A stretch of DNA of 64,000 nt, taken from positions 55,529,501-55,593,500 of the forward strand of contig NC_064820.1 in NCBI RefSeq assembly GCF_024166365.1, given 5' to 3'. The DNA comes from Elephas maximus indicus (taxonomy: Eukaryota; Chordata; Mammalia; Proboscidea; Elephantidae). Under the pieces are notes generated by a model. That model was not told the DNA's origin, ran no database searches, and worked only from the letters and a program-made list of their open reading frames with translations. The position numbers and the translations under genes are program-made. Numbering within the stretch: the stretch's first letter is position 1; each line of letters opens with the position of its first letter. This document shows positions 23,154 to 34,669 of this stretch, one piece after another.

Positions 23154-23484
23154 GCATTGTGTAAAACACTGGTAGTAGTAACAAAGATTCATAAGATGTT
23201 TTCCAGGAGCTTACCATCCCCATAGAATTCTGACCTTTGAAGTAGTTCCAAACAGGATGATAAAGGCGATCGATAGACTTAAATACTTAAAGCCTCAGGG
23301 TGCCCACAGGAATCAAAAGGGAGCTGGCTGAATGCCAATGGAGGGAGGGCACTCCAGCAACTTCTTTTACTCTTCTGGAGAAAGACAGAGACTTACTGAA
23401 GACCAGGCTAGGGAGGGAGGGCACCTCAGACCTACCACCATCTACTTCTCTTATTTTTTCATGGCATTGAAGAAACACTGAAAA
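23154..23484. other. Unique sequence with old repeat trace
   Basis: The first 75 bases continue the L2-like target of the preceding SINE. The rest is unrecognised. Confidence 0.4.
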
Positions 23485-23650
23485 AGTACTGACTCTAAGC
23501 CCAATGACCTGAGTTCCAATAATGGCTTTGTCACTAGTAGCAGTGTGTCTTTAGACAAATCTCTTCAATTTCCTTAGCCTGATTATTTGAAACATACATA
23601 ATAATCTCTACCTCACAGGACTGTTGTAATATATACAGGAATTAACTCAT
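23485..23650 (+). repeat. MIR SINE
   Basis: Contains gagttccaataatggctttg, gtgtctttagacaaatctct and tctctacctcacaggactgt in the MIR order. Diverged. Confidence 0.75.
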
Positions 23651-23820
23651 ATAACTCTCCTAACAGCTCTATTCTTATCCCTGCTCTATAGATAAGGAAA
23701 CTGAGTCATAGAGAATCTGTGTGACTCGCCCAAAGTTATGCATAGTTTGTGGTAGAGCAAGGGTATAAACTCAGGTAACCAACCACTAGAAGAAATTCTC
23801 TTAAAACTGCTATACTACCA
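23651..23820 (-). repeat. MIR SINE
   Basis: Reverse-orientation MIR: ctctatagataaggaaactg, agtcatagagaatctgtgtg, gactcgcccaaagttatgca. Confidence 0.75.
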
Positions 23821-24179
23821 CTGCCTCTTGTGTCTCCCCTAAAATTAGTAAGAGCCCAATATCTGCTATTTGAATCATAGCCTAGTCAAAGGCAGAGGAG
23901 GGGGTTTTTAAAGTGTGGAGATATGATACCAAAGAGCAGGCCTTCTAGATTCTTAAAATGAACTGAGTAATAATAATAAACTTGCTTATCAGGTGAAAGA
24001 CGTTACAGTACCATAATTTTTCACAAATAACCACATAAATAACGCGCCCACACATATAACACACAGCATGCTTAAGAAAATAACATAGGAGGGTGTTGTG
24101 CACTGTTGGCAAAAAACATATAACACATGTGTTATTCTGTAAAAATACAATAATGTGTGTGTAAATACCCTCATTTAAT
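23821..24179. other. Unique sequence
   Basis: Nothing recognised. Confidence 0.4.
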
Positions 24180-24330
24180 TCTCATGATATCCTGTAAGTT
24201 ATTATTATCATCATTCTACAGATGTGGCAACAGGGGCTCAGAGAGGGTAATCAACTTTCAAAAGTCACAAAGCTAACGCGTTGTAATGCTGAAATTAGGA
24301 CTGGATTCAGTCTGAACAAATCCTCAACTC
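24180..24330 (-). repeat. MIR SINE
   Basis: attattatcatcattctaca, gatgtggcaacaggggctca and gagagggtaatcaactt follow the reverse MIR order. Confidence 0.75.
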
Positions 24331-24432
24331 TTGGCATGAATTTAAGCCTCATGGTATTCAGATACTATGAAAAGGAAAATAAATACAGAAATGGAATGAA
24401 AAATCACAGATCATATCCCCTACTGTGTACAG

Positions 24433-24560
24433 TAGTGACTCAGCACCAGGACATCTGGGTTCTGACCCTAAGTCGTCCACGAATGAGCTACATACGTGGT
24501 GTGGAACAGATCACTCAGTGCTTTGGTTTCCTTATCGATCAAATGAGCAAGGTGTAATGG
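24433..24560 (+). repeat. MIR SINE, fragment
   Basis: ctgggttctgaccctaagtc and ggtttccttatcgatcaaat correspond to the MIR core and 3' part. Confidence 0.65.
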
Positions 24561-24703
24561 GTTACTAGTCCTTAATCTTTTGGTGATTTTAAACCACTCT
24601 CATGAATTCAGTGAGCTTGGCCTCCAGAAAAACACACACGTGGACATAAGACATAAAACTCTGCATTTAATTCAGTAATGCCCTCATTAAATAGAAAAAA
24701 AAA

Positions 24704-24904
24704 AAGTTGCTTTTGAGTAGACTCTGACTCATAGCAACTGCATGTGTTGCAGAGTAGAACTGCGTTCCATAGAGTTTCCATAATTGTCACCTTTCAGAAT
24801 CAGATTCCCAGTCCTTTCTTCCAAGGCACCTCTGGGTGTGTCTGAACTACCAGCATTTTGGTTAGTAACCAAGCACTTAACTGGTGGTGCTAAGAAGGGA
24901 CTCC
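24704..24904 (-). mobile_element. AfroSINE, long variant
   Basis: Minus-strand. It has the extra segment cacctttcagaatcagattc and the head aagaagggactcc. Diverged. Confidence 0.85.
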
Positions 24905-24939
24905 TAGTGACATGATATTATATATTTATTGTCAGGGTT

Positions 24940-25141
24940 TAGGGAGCCTGGTGGTGCAGTAGCTAAGTGCTCTGCTGCTAACCAAAAGGTCAGCAATTCG
25001 AACCCACCAGCCACAGGAGGAAGATGTAGCAGTCTGCTTCCTTAAAGATTACAGTCTTGGAAACCCTATGGGGCAGTCCTACTCTGTCGTATAGGGTTGC
25101 TATGAATTGGAATCAGCTTGATGGCAACGGGCTTGGTTTTC
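24940..25141 (+). mobile_element. AfroSINE, full length
   Basis: Head gggagcctggtggtgcagta, B box cagcaattcgaacccacc, body gatgtagcagtctgcttcct, and tail acgggcttggttttc. The flanks share a GTCAGG(G/C)TTT-like repeat (24930-24939 and about 25147-25156). Confidence 0.92.
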
Positions 25142-25164
25142 TGTTTGGTCAGGCTTTACCACTG

Positions 25165-25280
25165 AAATGGAACATACCTGAGGACTAAGGACTTTGTCAT
25201 TTTCATGCCTATATCCACAGTTACTAAACCAGTACTGGGCACATCTTAGGCGCTCAAAAACCAATTGAATGAATAAATAG
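25165..25280 (+). repeat. L2 LINE 3' end
   Basis: ggactttgtcattttcatgc, ccagtactgggcacatctta and gcgctcaaaaaccaattgaa match the L2 3' terminus. Confidence 0.7.
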
Positions 25281-26799
25281 CTTAGAGTTCTAGTTCTCCT
25301 TGAAGCCAACCCGCGTCAACCTCAGGTTAAGATCCTCTGGATTATTTCTAAGGTCCTTTTTGGTTCTGAAAAATCTAAGGTTGAACAGAATAAAATCACC
25401 AATGCTCCATTGTTCTTGACCAATAAAAATGAAAATTTCATGTGCTTTAACCTAATATGTTAATTTCCAGCTTTACCAACCTCCCTAACGGTGAGTGTGC
25501 ACACGTGCCCTTTCATACATGGTGCTAATCTTTTGGTATCAATCCCGCTTATCTGTGACAGCTGTAACTTACCTTGCATCCACCACATGATGAAACCCAG
25601 GCAAGCAGATAAATGTGCACTATTTCCTGCTGCTTGTAAACTGCCCGTGAATGCAAACAGACCCCACTTCTGTTTAAGGTATAATTGAGCTGTAGTTTCT
25701 CCTTAAGTTAAAGGGTTTGAAATTTATCAGAATTTATATAATTTCAAACGCTTCTTTAGTGAGGTAGCGACTGAGCAGGTTAAGACTGCATTTAATATTT
25801 GAGTAAATCAGAGTTCTGAAATAATTGTTAGAACGAGAAAACAGTGTGCTCAACCTGAAGCAGCGCTTTTTTAAACTGCGTGCCAATATAAACTTTGGGT
25901 TGGTTAAAATCTAGAGTCATTCCATTGTGTGCTTCTGTATCTGATCATAAAACATTGTATTCAGCGTTCCAGGTATCCTGTGACAGACATCCAGTGTCCA
26001 CTATTCAAGTATACGCAATCTGAATTTTTAAAAGCCTCTGGAAAGGTTTACTGTAGAAGATGCCTGGTTTTTAAAATAAAAAAATAATAATTGCTGAAAC
26101 AAATAGAATACACTTTTATGGGTTCATTTGATAGATTAATTATTGTGGCAATATTCCTGAAATATGCTAAGAAATATGCCACTTACTTAGTGAAGTCTTA
26201 GTAATATGGTTCCATTATTTACTCATGGCAATGGGAATTTATTTGGATTTGTGAGAAAAAAATTCACAATATATGAAAGTTCTGTTGTATGCTAAGACTA
26301 CTCCTGCCCCTTCTTAACCAGAAAGATTTAACGAGTGGTATTTCAATGAGCCTTCCACCAGCCTCTGGCTAAGCTGCCTTTTTTCTTCTCTAACAGAATT
26401 TTCCATGAAGGTGAGTTGAGGTCAGGTCAATTTAGAATCCAGATTAAAGCAATAAACCCAAGGAGCTTCGTGCAGAAAGGATGAAAGCTGGGTAAGAGTA
26501 AGAGAAGTCCAGCCCATAGCAATGCCTGCCAAATGCAAGGAGAACAGAAATAATGTGGTGTGGCTATTGTAACAGCTAGCATGCATTCCCCTAATCCATC
26601 CCAACTGCCTGTTGTATTCATTAGGAAGTCCAAAGCAAGGAAAAAAGAAGTTTTGTTTTGTTTTGTTTTGCTTTACTGGGTACATTTTTTAAATATTTGG
26701 CTTGCCCATTGCTAGTTGGAGGTGTCCAAAAAATGGTAGGATTAGATGAAAGAATTAAATACCTGAATCCTAAATCAACTGGAATTCCTGATTGGGGTA
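25281..26799. other. Unique sequence, no gene recognised
   Basis: The longest repeat-poor block of this part of the window. I see no exon signature, splice-flanked ORF or known repeat. A TTTTG run lies near 26651-26672. Confidence 0.4.
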
Positions 26800-27530
26800 T
26801 GTTGTAGGGGAAAAAACATCATGAAGTTTAGTAAAGCAAAAACAAAGTTTTATTCGGCATATATTCAAAAAGGCAAAAGTGGGAAGCGGACAAGCACACT
26901 GCCACAGCCATGTCTGCCCGAGTCCAGAGAACATTACAGAGTAAGCAAGAATGGGAAAATGGACAAGCACGCTGCCACACCACGTCTGCCCGAGTCCAAG
27001 GAACATTACAGAATAAGCAAGAAAGGGAAATGGACAAGCACGCTGCCACAGCCATGTCTGCCAGACTCTGAGGAAGGTTACAGAGTCATCAGTATATACT
27101 AACATTAAAAAATACAAATGGGCAAAACCATTGAAAGCTTCGCCTTTTCACGGATTGGCTAGAAACTATCATCCTACATTTTGAATTGTCTTTCTTAACA
27201 ATCCCTGGTACAGGTTTCAGTAATGACAGTCAGAAGGGTTTTCATTGGTCCGACAGATTTTCCATTCACTAAATGCTAATTGAAAAAGATAAGAGTAGAA
27301 AGTCTTTTGTGTTCTGGCTTGTGTGAAATGTTCCCTAAAAAGATATTTTCCAAGATTATCCTATCTATTATTATTGTCTTTACACCTCATAGCCCAGTTG
27401 GCGCGTCCTTGTGAGTCCTTGTGGGCCCAGCCTCATCTGGGTCACATTCTCTACGCGAAAGGGCAGGGAATAATGATTCTAATATTATTTTCTAAATCAG
27501 GTGTGTACGAGGAGGGGAGAGGGTACTAAA
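26800..27530 (-). mobile_element. Putative solo LTR with an internal tandem triplication
   Basis: On the minus strand there is a TATA-like box (agtatatactg, about 27093-27103). Then come three copies of a 71-73 bp unit (26888-27085), AATAAA inside gccgaataaaactttg (about 26845-26860), and a terminus tcccctacaaca near 26800. This order fits U3-R-U5. The U3 limit is uncertain and I found no convincing target duplication. The family was not recognised. Confidence 0.45.
26888..27085. repeat. Tandem repeat, period 71-73 bp, about 2.8 copies
   Basis: The unit start ggacaagcac recurs at 26888, 26961 and 27032. Each unit contains ctgccaca, gtctgcc(cgagtcc) and acattacaga. Copies differ by point changes and small gaps. 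Confidence 0.95.
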
Positions 27531-28770
27531 ACAAAGGAAACAAACATTTTAGGCAAGAAATTAAAAATTAAATATATTTATTCTTCAGTTGAACTAGTAA
27601 ATAGTGAAGCATAAAAAGTACGGAATAAAAGGGAAAAGGAAAAACAAAGAGATTGGATTATCTAACCTAGACTTACCAAATTTTGTTATTCACAGATGCT
27701 CTCCTACATTTCAGTCATGGGGAAGTAAGCCTGAATCTATTTTCTAGGAAATGAATCTTATTGGCATACCACATAATTCTTCAAGGTAGCTTTTTCCAAA
27801 ACCAATATCATCACCATGAGATTTAAGGATCCATGTTCTGGGAATTGGCAGAAAAAAAAAAAAAAATTAGATGTACTTGTAAACTATACTTGTCAGAACA
27901 ATAGTAGGCAGAAATTTGAAACTATTGGTTACAATGAAGTTTGAGAATTGTTCATTTTAATTCTTGGTTCTATATTTACCCCCTCTTTGTCACCAATAAG
28001 TTCCCTGTATCCAATAAAGGTAAATGCAAGTATTAGGTACAGAATGTAATCATACATTTTCCCAAGGAAATGCCTTTCCTAGCAGTGAGTAGAGTTAAGG
28101 TTGTGAAATTATTAACTACTTTTATGGGGTACGTGTTACCAAAGGTTTTGAAAACTAGTGGCCCTGAATTCCCTTGTAACCTCTACTCCTGCTTCTCTCT
28201 GATCTGCTTAAGTCATTCAAAATACTGAGGAAATACAATAAAACTCATCATTTTCTTTTTGAGCAAATCAGCATTAAAATTCATGAAAAAATAAAGGAGG
28301 AAGAGGAGGAATAAAAAGCTAGGAGGTGGGAGATATTTTGTTCCTCCCTAGAGAGAGAGCCGCAGAATGATGAGTTTCCTCTCTCGCCAGTTCATCATAT
28401 AGGAGAAAGGAGAGAAAGTGTGTGAGATGCAACAACAGTCAGATCCCAGCTGGCACAGCGATGTCCCTCTTCATTACCTTATCTCCCAATATGAAAGGAA
28501 GCAGAAACAAAGCCCAGGGCTCCTTCCTAACCAGCAGCCAGAAAACCAGCTGTAAAGGAGGAAAAACACAACTACCCTGGAGGAAGATAGAAAAAGATAA
28601 CCCACTGAGATAGGAAGGTTACTGATCAGTGCACCTACTCAGAGTTTACATTAAAAAATAATAATGTCTCAAAAGTACAAAATTAAGTAAGGAGGAAATA
28701 GCTTCTTAGGAATTCTGATTCCCATGCTCTAACACCAGGGACTCTATTTCATTATGCTGAGAGCAAGGCT
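27531..28770. other. Unique sequence, no gene recognised
   Basis: AT-rich with purine-rich patches at 28290-28420. The 63-codon ORF at 28422 has no recognisable content. Confidence 0.4.
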
Positions 28771-28965
28771 TGTCGTTGGGTCTGCTGTGAGTTAGTTCAG
28801 ACTCATAAGGACCCCATGTGGCAGAGCAGAACTGCCCCAAAGGGTTTTCTTTGCTGCAGTCCTTATGGAAGCAGGTCATCAGGCTTTTCTCCTGTGGAGC
28901 AGCTGGGAGGGTTCAAACCACCAACCCCACCGAGCACTTAACCTTTTTCTCCAGTAGGGCTCTTT
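28771..28965 (-). mobile_element. AfroSINE, diverged long variant
   Basis: Minus-strand. gagttagttcagactcataa, agcagaactgccccaaaggg and aagcaggtcatcaggctttt are visible, and the head cagtagggctct is degraded. Confidence 0.82.
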
Positions 28966-29012
28966 GAGAATGAGGCTTAGGGATCCACATTTTTAACTAG
29001 CACCTTGGGTGA

Positions 29013-29345
29013 TTCCAGGGGCATTGGTAGTTAAGTGGTAGAATTTTCACCTTCATGTGAGAGAACTGGTTCAGTTCCCGGCCAAGGCACTTCATACACA
29101 GGTACTATCCACCTGTCAGTAGAGGCTCGCATGTTGCTATGATGCAAAACAGGTTTTAGTCAAGCTTCCAAATTAAGGACTAGGAAGAAAGGCCTGTCCA
29201 TCTACTTCTGAAAATCAGCCAATAAAAAACCCTATAAATCACAGAAGTCTGATTTGTAAAAGATCATAGATGTGGCACAGCTTTTCATTCTGTTGTGCAC
29301 AGGGCTGCCATAAATCAAAGACCAGTTCCATGGCCACTAACAATA
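29013..29345 (+). mobile_element. tRNA-Gly-headed SINE with RTE-like body
   Basis: The head ttggtagttaagtggtagaa, ttttcacct and B box ggttcagttcccggccaa is a decayed tRNA-Gly. It is followed by a body shared with the RTE composites (gcttccaaattaaggactag, gaaagaaaggcctg). The 3' end is rich in cactaacaata, an RTE-like terminus. This is a different SINE from the AfroSINE that dominates the window. Confidence 0.85.
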
Positions 29346-29489
29346 GAGTGATTCAGGACAGGTGGTCCTTGAGTCTTACATTAAGAAACACCGCGTTAGA
29401 AGTTGCTATTATAATCCCTCTGTTTATACGCAGCCCTGTGTTAGGTGTCTTGGTGAACATGAGGCATCTTGTTCTGTTCCCTCAAGAAA

Positions 29490-29818
29490 AGGGGACAGCA
29501 ACTCTTCAGACAGGGATTGGACTGGACTACGGGATAGAAAATGATACTGGTGAGGAGTGAGCTTCTTGGATCAAGTAGACACATGAGACTATGTGGGCAG
29601 CTCCTGTCTTGAAGTGACATGAGAGGGCAGGGGGGTCAGAAGCTGGCTGAATGGACATGAAAATAGAGAGTGGAGAGAAGGTGTGCCATCTCATTAGGGG
29701 GAGAGCAACTAGGAGGACATAGCAGGGTATATATAAATTTTTGTATGAGAGACTGACTTGATTTGTAAACTTCTACTTAAAGCAGAATAAAAATTAAAAA
29801 GAAAAAAAAGAGGCGGGG
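29490..29818 (+). mobile_element. L1 3' UTR end, 5'-truncated
   Basis: caactcttcagacagggatt, ggactggactac, ctcattagggggagagcaac and tgtatgagagactgacttga parallel 59130-59420 of the full-length L1. It ends in an A-rich tail with aataaaaattaaaaag. Confidence 0.88.
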
Positions 29819-30227
29819 AGGAGAGCACACAAGTCGAGTTGTACCCACATTTGGATAAAGGAAAAAATTCAAGGTGTTTTCCAGCAACCTGTACAACTAC
29901 TGGCCTTCTTCTTGCTAAACCCAGATCTTTTGTTAAATTCACCAGATGACAGCCTCCCTAGGTCCAAAGAAATACTGTGCTTTGGAAGCCAATTTCAAAA
30001 TGTTTCTTAGAATTCTATGAAAACTGCTTACCCAAGTACATATTTAAGTACATGTTTTTAGAAAGGGAAGTATATGCTATTTGTCCAAGTTACCAAATGT
30101 ATTTAAAACATTTGTTCACTTGATTGAAGTAGAATATTTTTAAAAATAGGATTTTAAAATGTTATCACAAAAAAAAAAGATGGCAAACTAAAAATTCACA
30201 CAGTCTTGTATCTGTTTCAGATATAAG
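29819..30227. other. Unique sequence
   Basis: Nothing recognised between the L1 tail and the next SINE. Confidence 0.4.
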
Positions 30228-30408
30228 ACGCAAACTATTAAGTTCTTGGCTGCTAACCGAAAAGTTGGCCATTAGAATGCACACAAAGGCCCGGTGATCT
30301 GTTTCTGAAAGGTCATAGTCATGAAAACCCTGTGGAGCACAGTTCTAATCTGCAACACATGGGGTCACCATGAATCGGAATCAATTTGATAGCAACTGGT
30401 TTTACATC
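30228..30408 (+). mobile_element. AfroSINE-related copy, diverged
   Basis: ctgctaaccgaaaagttggc, gatctgtttctgaaaggtca, aaccctgtggagcacagttc and tttgatagcaactggtttt follow the long-variant order. The head is partly missing. Confidence 0.8.
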
Positions 30409-30671
30409 TGTTTCACTTTTACTCATTTTTGGTAACACTTACATTTTAAATCTTCTTACTGCCCTATGCTCTCAGGCTTGAGATCCCTCTGAAGCACAAA
30501 GGACTGTTCATACGCATTTGTATTTGTGAGAACCTCAGTGCATTATTGATTGCAGACCGAACCCCAAGATAGTAGTCTTGCTTTACTGATAAAAACAGCT
30601 TGTAATAGAGAGTCCCTTTTCAATCGAGTCCCAAAATTTACTTTACTTCCTCCAAAAGTTAAGGGATATAG
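30409..30671. other. Unique sequence
   Basis: Nothing recognised. Confidence 0.35.
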
Positions 30672-31812
30672 TTGTTGTTGGATGCCATCGAGTCAGTTCC
30701 AAATCACAGTGACTCTATGACAACAGAAGAAACACTGCCCAGTCCTATGCCATCCTCACAATCTTTTTCATGCTTGAGTCCATTGTTGCAGCCACTGTGT
30801 CAGTCAATCTTGTTGCGGGTCTTCCTCTTTTTTGCTACCCTCTACTTTATCAAGCATGATGTCCTTCTCCAGAGACTGGTCCCTCCTGATAATATGTCCA
30901 AAGTACATGAGACAAAATCTGGCCATCATTGCTTCTAAGGAACATTTTGGCTGTGCTTCTTCCAGGACAGATTTGTTTGTTCTTTTGGCAGTCCATGGTA
31001 TATTCAATATTCTTCACAAATACTATAATTCGAAGGCATCAATTCTGATCCTGTCTTCCTTATTCATTGCCCAGCTTTCACATGCACATGAGGCGACTGA
31101 AAACATCATGGCTTGGGTGAGGTGAACCTTAGTTCTTAATAACATCTTTGCTTTTCAACACTTTAAAGAGGTCCTTTGCAACAGATTTGCCCAACACAAT
31201 CTGTCATTTGATTTCTTAACTGCTGCTTCCATGGGTGTTGATTGTGGATACAAGTAAAATGAAATCCTTGACAACTTCAACCTTTTCTCCTTTTATCATG
31301 ATGTTGCTACTGGTCCAGTTGTGAGGATTTTTGTTTTCTTTATGTTGAGGTGAAATCCACACTGAAGGCTGTGGTCTTCGATCTTCATCAGTAAGTGCTT
31401 CAAGTCTTCACTTTCAGCAAGCAAGGTTGTGTCATCTGCATATCACAGGTTGTTAATGGGTCTTCCTCCAATCCTGATGGCTGCTCTTTTTCATATAGTC
31501 CAGCTTCTCAGATTATTTGCTCAGCATACAGATTAAATAAATATGGTGAAAATATACAAACCTGACACACACTTTTCCTGACTTTAAACCATGTAGTATC
31601 CCCTTGTTCTGTGAGAATGACTGCCTCTTGTCCTATGTACAGGTTCCTCAAGAGCACAATTAAATGTTCTGGAATTCCATTCTTCGCAATGTTATTCATA
31701 ATTTGCTATGATCCACACAGTCGAATGCCTTTCCAGAGTCAAGAAAACACGGGTAAATATCTGGTATTCTCTGCTTTCAGCCAAGATCCATCTGACATCA
31801 GTAATGACGGAT
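30672..31812 (-). mobile_element. RTE LINE fragment, minus strand
   Basis: The left end gttgttgttggatgccatcg is the complement of the RTE CAAC-rich 3' terminus. The minus strand then reads the 3' UTR and the C-terminal and reverse transcriptase parts. 31699-31508 on the minus strand is an open piece (LRNLYIGQEAVILTEQGDTT, ending NLYAEQII) matching the element at 19840-19970. The YADD region falls near 31430, where the reading (atctgcatatcacaggttgt) is altered. It stops near 31812 within the reverse transcriptase, so it is 5'-truncated. Confidence 0.9.
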
Positions 31813-32098
31813 ATTATTTTGCCTCAGATTCATCTATTTTGTTAGGAATAAAAAGTGACTTTAATTTCATTCTTTTGTACTTTTTTTCAGTTGTGGAATC
31901 CTACATTTCTCATTTTAGCACTCCATGTTTCATTGATTACTCAACGACAGATATTTTTCTAAAATATATAAAGTGTTGCTAGACAAATAACGTTTTCTTT
32001 GTTTAGTGTTTTAATTGCCATGATGATCTACCCAAGCATTTTAGTCCTAGTTTAATATAAGATGTGTTAACACAATTTATGTTGTCAAAGCCATGAAC
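31813..32098. other. AT-rich unique sequence
   Basis: Nothing recognised. Confidence 0.35.
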
Positions 32099-32103
32099 CA
32101 CAC

Positions 32104-32616
32104 TGTCATGGACTGAATTATGTTCCCCCCAAAAATGTGTGTATTAACTTGATTAGGCCACAATTTCCAGTATTCTGTGGTTATCCTCCATTTTGTGATT
32201 GTAGTTTTATGTTAAAGGGGATTAGAGTAGAATTGTAACACCCTTACCAGGTCACCTCCCTGATTCAATATCAAGAGAGTTTCCAATATAAAGGGAGTTT
32301 CCCTGGAGTGTGGCCAAGAGATAAAAGGAAAGGGAAGTGGTGAGAGTTGGGGACCTCATACCACCAAGAAAGCAGCACCAGGAGCAGAGAGCGTCCTTTG
32401 GACCTGGGGTCCCTGAGCCTGAGAAGCTCCTCGACCAGGAAAGATTGAGGACAAGGAATCTTCTTCCAGAACCGACAGAGAGAGAAAGCCATCCCCTGGA
32501 GCTGACGCCCTGAATGTGGACTTGTAGCCTACTAGACTGTGAGAGAATAAATTTCTCCTTGTTAAAGCCATCCACTTGTGGTTTTTCTGTTATAGCAGCA
32601 CTAGATGACTAAGACA
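32104..32616 (+). mobile_element. Solo MaLR-like LTR, intact ends
   Basis: Starts TGTCATGGACTGAATTATGT and ends tagatgactaagaca. The 5-bp target duplication CACAC is perfect (32099-32103 and 32617-32621). It has gagaataaatttctcc with AATAAA near 32546. The ORFs on the opposite strand inside it are shadows. Confidence 0.92.
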
Positions 32617-32809
32617 CACACTAATCATTTTTGGGGAAGTCTGAAGTTTATATTTATATAATTCTTTATGCTACTTAAAGTTACTCTTCTCATTCTGATT
32701 TCCAAGTCATAATAACTTCAGCAACTGTTTGACTTAGATATTCTGAGTAGTCCTAATATTAAATATTTTTCTCCTATTATCATATTCTATATCATAGTGC
32801 AGTATGATT

Positions 32810-33370
32810 AATTACTTTTGTGTGTGGTCTTTCTAACCACAGTCTTGTAACTCCCAGCCAAGTGATTGTGTGATAGAGTAATTGTGGCCTACCGAGGGGA
32901 TTGGTCAGTTTTGCCTTAAAAGAGAGCCAATTCCAGAGCAGAGATGATGATCTTACCACCACCAAGGAAGACCAGCCAGGAGCAGAGAGTGTATACTTTG
33001 GACCCAAGGTCCCTATGCTGAGAAGCTCCTAGAAGCAGGAGACTGAGACAGAGAGCAAGCTGTAACCCTGAAGATGGTGAGAAGTAGTGGTAGGAGAGAA
33101 CCAGAAGCAGCAGGCAGTACAGTGGGCTTCCTGTCCCATGGAGAGATAAAGTTGAGCACCTTTGGGCAGAGCCCCAGGGCCTGTGGGCAAGGCTAGGAAG
33201 AGGCTGTCCTGATGAAAGAACTGTATCCTTGAGTGTTCATGAGCCTGAATTGTAGCTGTTACTTCCCTAATAAACCCCATAATCATGAGTATTGTCTGTG
33301 AGTTCTGTGTGACCATTGCCATGAATTATTGAACCCAGCAGAAAAGTCGAGAGTGCTGTGGGAGGGACAG
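32810..33370 (+). mobile_element. Putative LTR of a second family
   Basis: It contains AATAAA at 33269-33274 followed by a U5-like stretch. Shared wording with the MaLR-like LTRs (aaggtccctatgctgagaag) suggests distant relationship. The ends are not sharply defined. It is followed by a primer-binding-site-like motif at 33371. Confidence 0.5.
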
Positions 33371-33520
33371 TTGGTGTCAGAATAGGTAAAAATGGCAAAG
33401 GGAGGAGGCATATCTGACCTCTGCCTCATAAGAATTAGCCTTGGGCTGCTAGTCTTGGTTCTCCTTTCCCCTTGTAGGTTTGGAGGAGGTCAGACACCAC
33501 CCCCAAGCTGTTTTTTACAC
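33371..33520 (+). mobile_element. Possible retroviral internal stub with a primer-binding-like site
   Basis: TTGGTGTCAGAATAGG at 33371-33386 directly follows the LTR-like end. It resembles the motif at 49694 in the MaLR-like element. About 130 bp of unrecognised sequence follows. Confidence 0.35.
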
Positions 33521-34467
33521 ATAGTGTCAAGCCATTCATGACAAATTTGTCTTTGGAAAATGTAATTACAAAATCAATATATGCCTGAAAAGTGACTGAC
33601 TTTCATTTGAGCATCTTGGGATGGGGGAGGAAAGTCCTTTTGCCCCCACCTACTTCTGCTCTTGGGATATGTCAGAATGGTGACTCCTAGAGAATGGCAT
33701 TGATCTTAACCCTCAAGACCTTGGGATGCTCTTATTCTGTAAGTTGCATCATCTGTTTCCTGCTTCAGCATGAAAAGAGGAGATTTCCTGCTGAGTAAGT
33801 ACACTTAGTTTCAAGGCTCTCTTATCTCTTGAGCATCTGTCTGCTGCTGCTCTCCTAGTAATTGTTGTAGCTGTAATCTGATCTTGGCCTCTTGATTACA
33901 TCTATCCTCTGGTTTCTCTTACTCAAATACAATCAATCATCAGTTTCATCATACTGAAAAACGACAGATTTCCTGTCCAGTTGACCAGTGCCTTTTCATC
34001 ACCACTACCCTGGCTCTGCTGGTTCAAACGTTTAGTCTTAAATACCTATTGAATCCTTACCTGTGACTCATCCTAACCCTCACCACCTGCTTTCTGCTTT
34101 CAAATTCTCCTCCATACTAGCTTCCATCCATAGAGTTTCTTATATCCTCCCTTCCCAGCTCTACCACGTCCATTCCCTTCCTTATAGTTCCTATAGTAGA
34201 CTTTATTTTCCTTATCTCTGCCACTTTCCCAATATTTTCCTTATGGATTTCTGACAATTTAAGCTACTAATGACAAGGCCAGAGTGACATCAAGAAATGA
34301 GTCTTCTAGGAGAAGTATATGTAGAACTAGGAGCTTGTTGACATTGAACTTTGAGAAAAATTGGAGTTTAGCTTGAAAAAATGGATGCTTCCCTGAATGA
34401 ATTTAAGTTCTGCTCATATACAAGCCATTTTAATGATTTTGATTAATTCTCTAGGAAAAAAAGAAAA
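33521..34467. other. Unique sequence, no gene recognised
   Basis: Pyrimidine-rich in the second half. The 63-codon ORF at 34063 is unremarkable. Confidence 0.4.
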
Positions 34468-34669
34468 AGGAACCCTGGTGGTGCAGTGGTTAAACACTCG
34501 GCTTCTAACAGGTAAGTCAGTTTTTGGAACTCATCAGCTGCTCCATGGAAGAAAGATGTGGCAGTCTGTTTCCATAAAGATTTATAGCCTTGGAAACCCT
34601 ATGAGGCAGTTCGACTCTGTCCTACGGGGTCACTCTAAGTTGGAATCGACTTGATGGTGATGGGTTTTT
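34468..34669 (+). mobile_element. AfroSINE, full length
   Basis: Head ggaaccctggtggtgcagtg, body gatgtggcagtctgtttcca, then gttggaatcgacttgatggt and a gatgggttttt tail. Confidence 0.92.

Noticed and set aside
26888..27085. Possible CRISPR-like array
   Set aside because: The units are contiguous 71-73 bp near-copies with no spacers, in a mammalian context and inside an LTR-like sequence.
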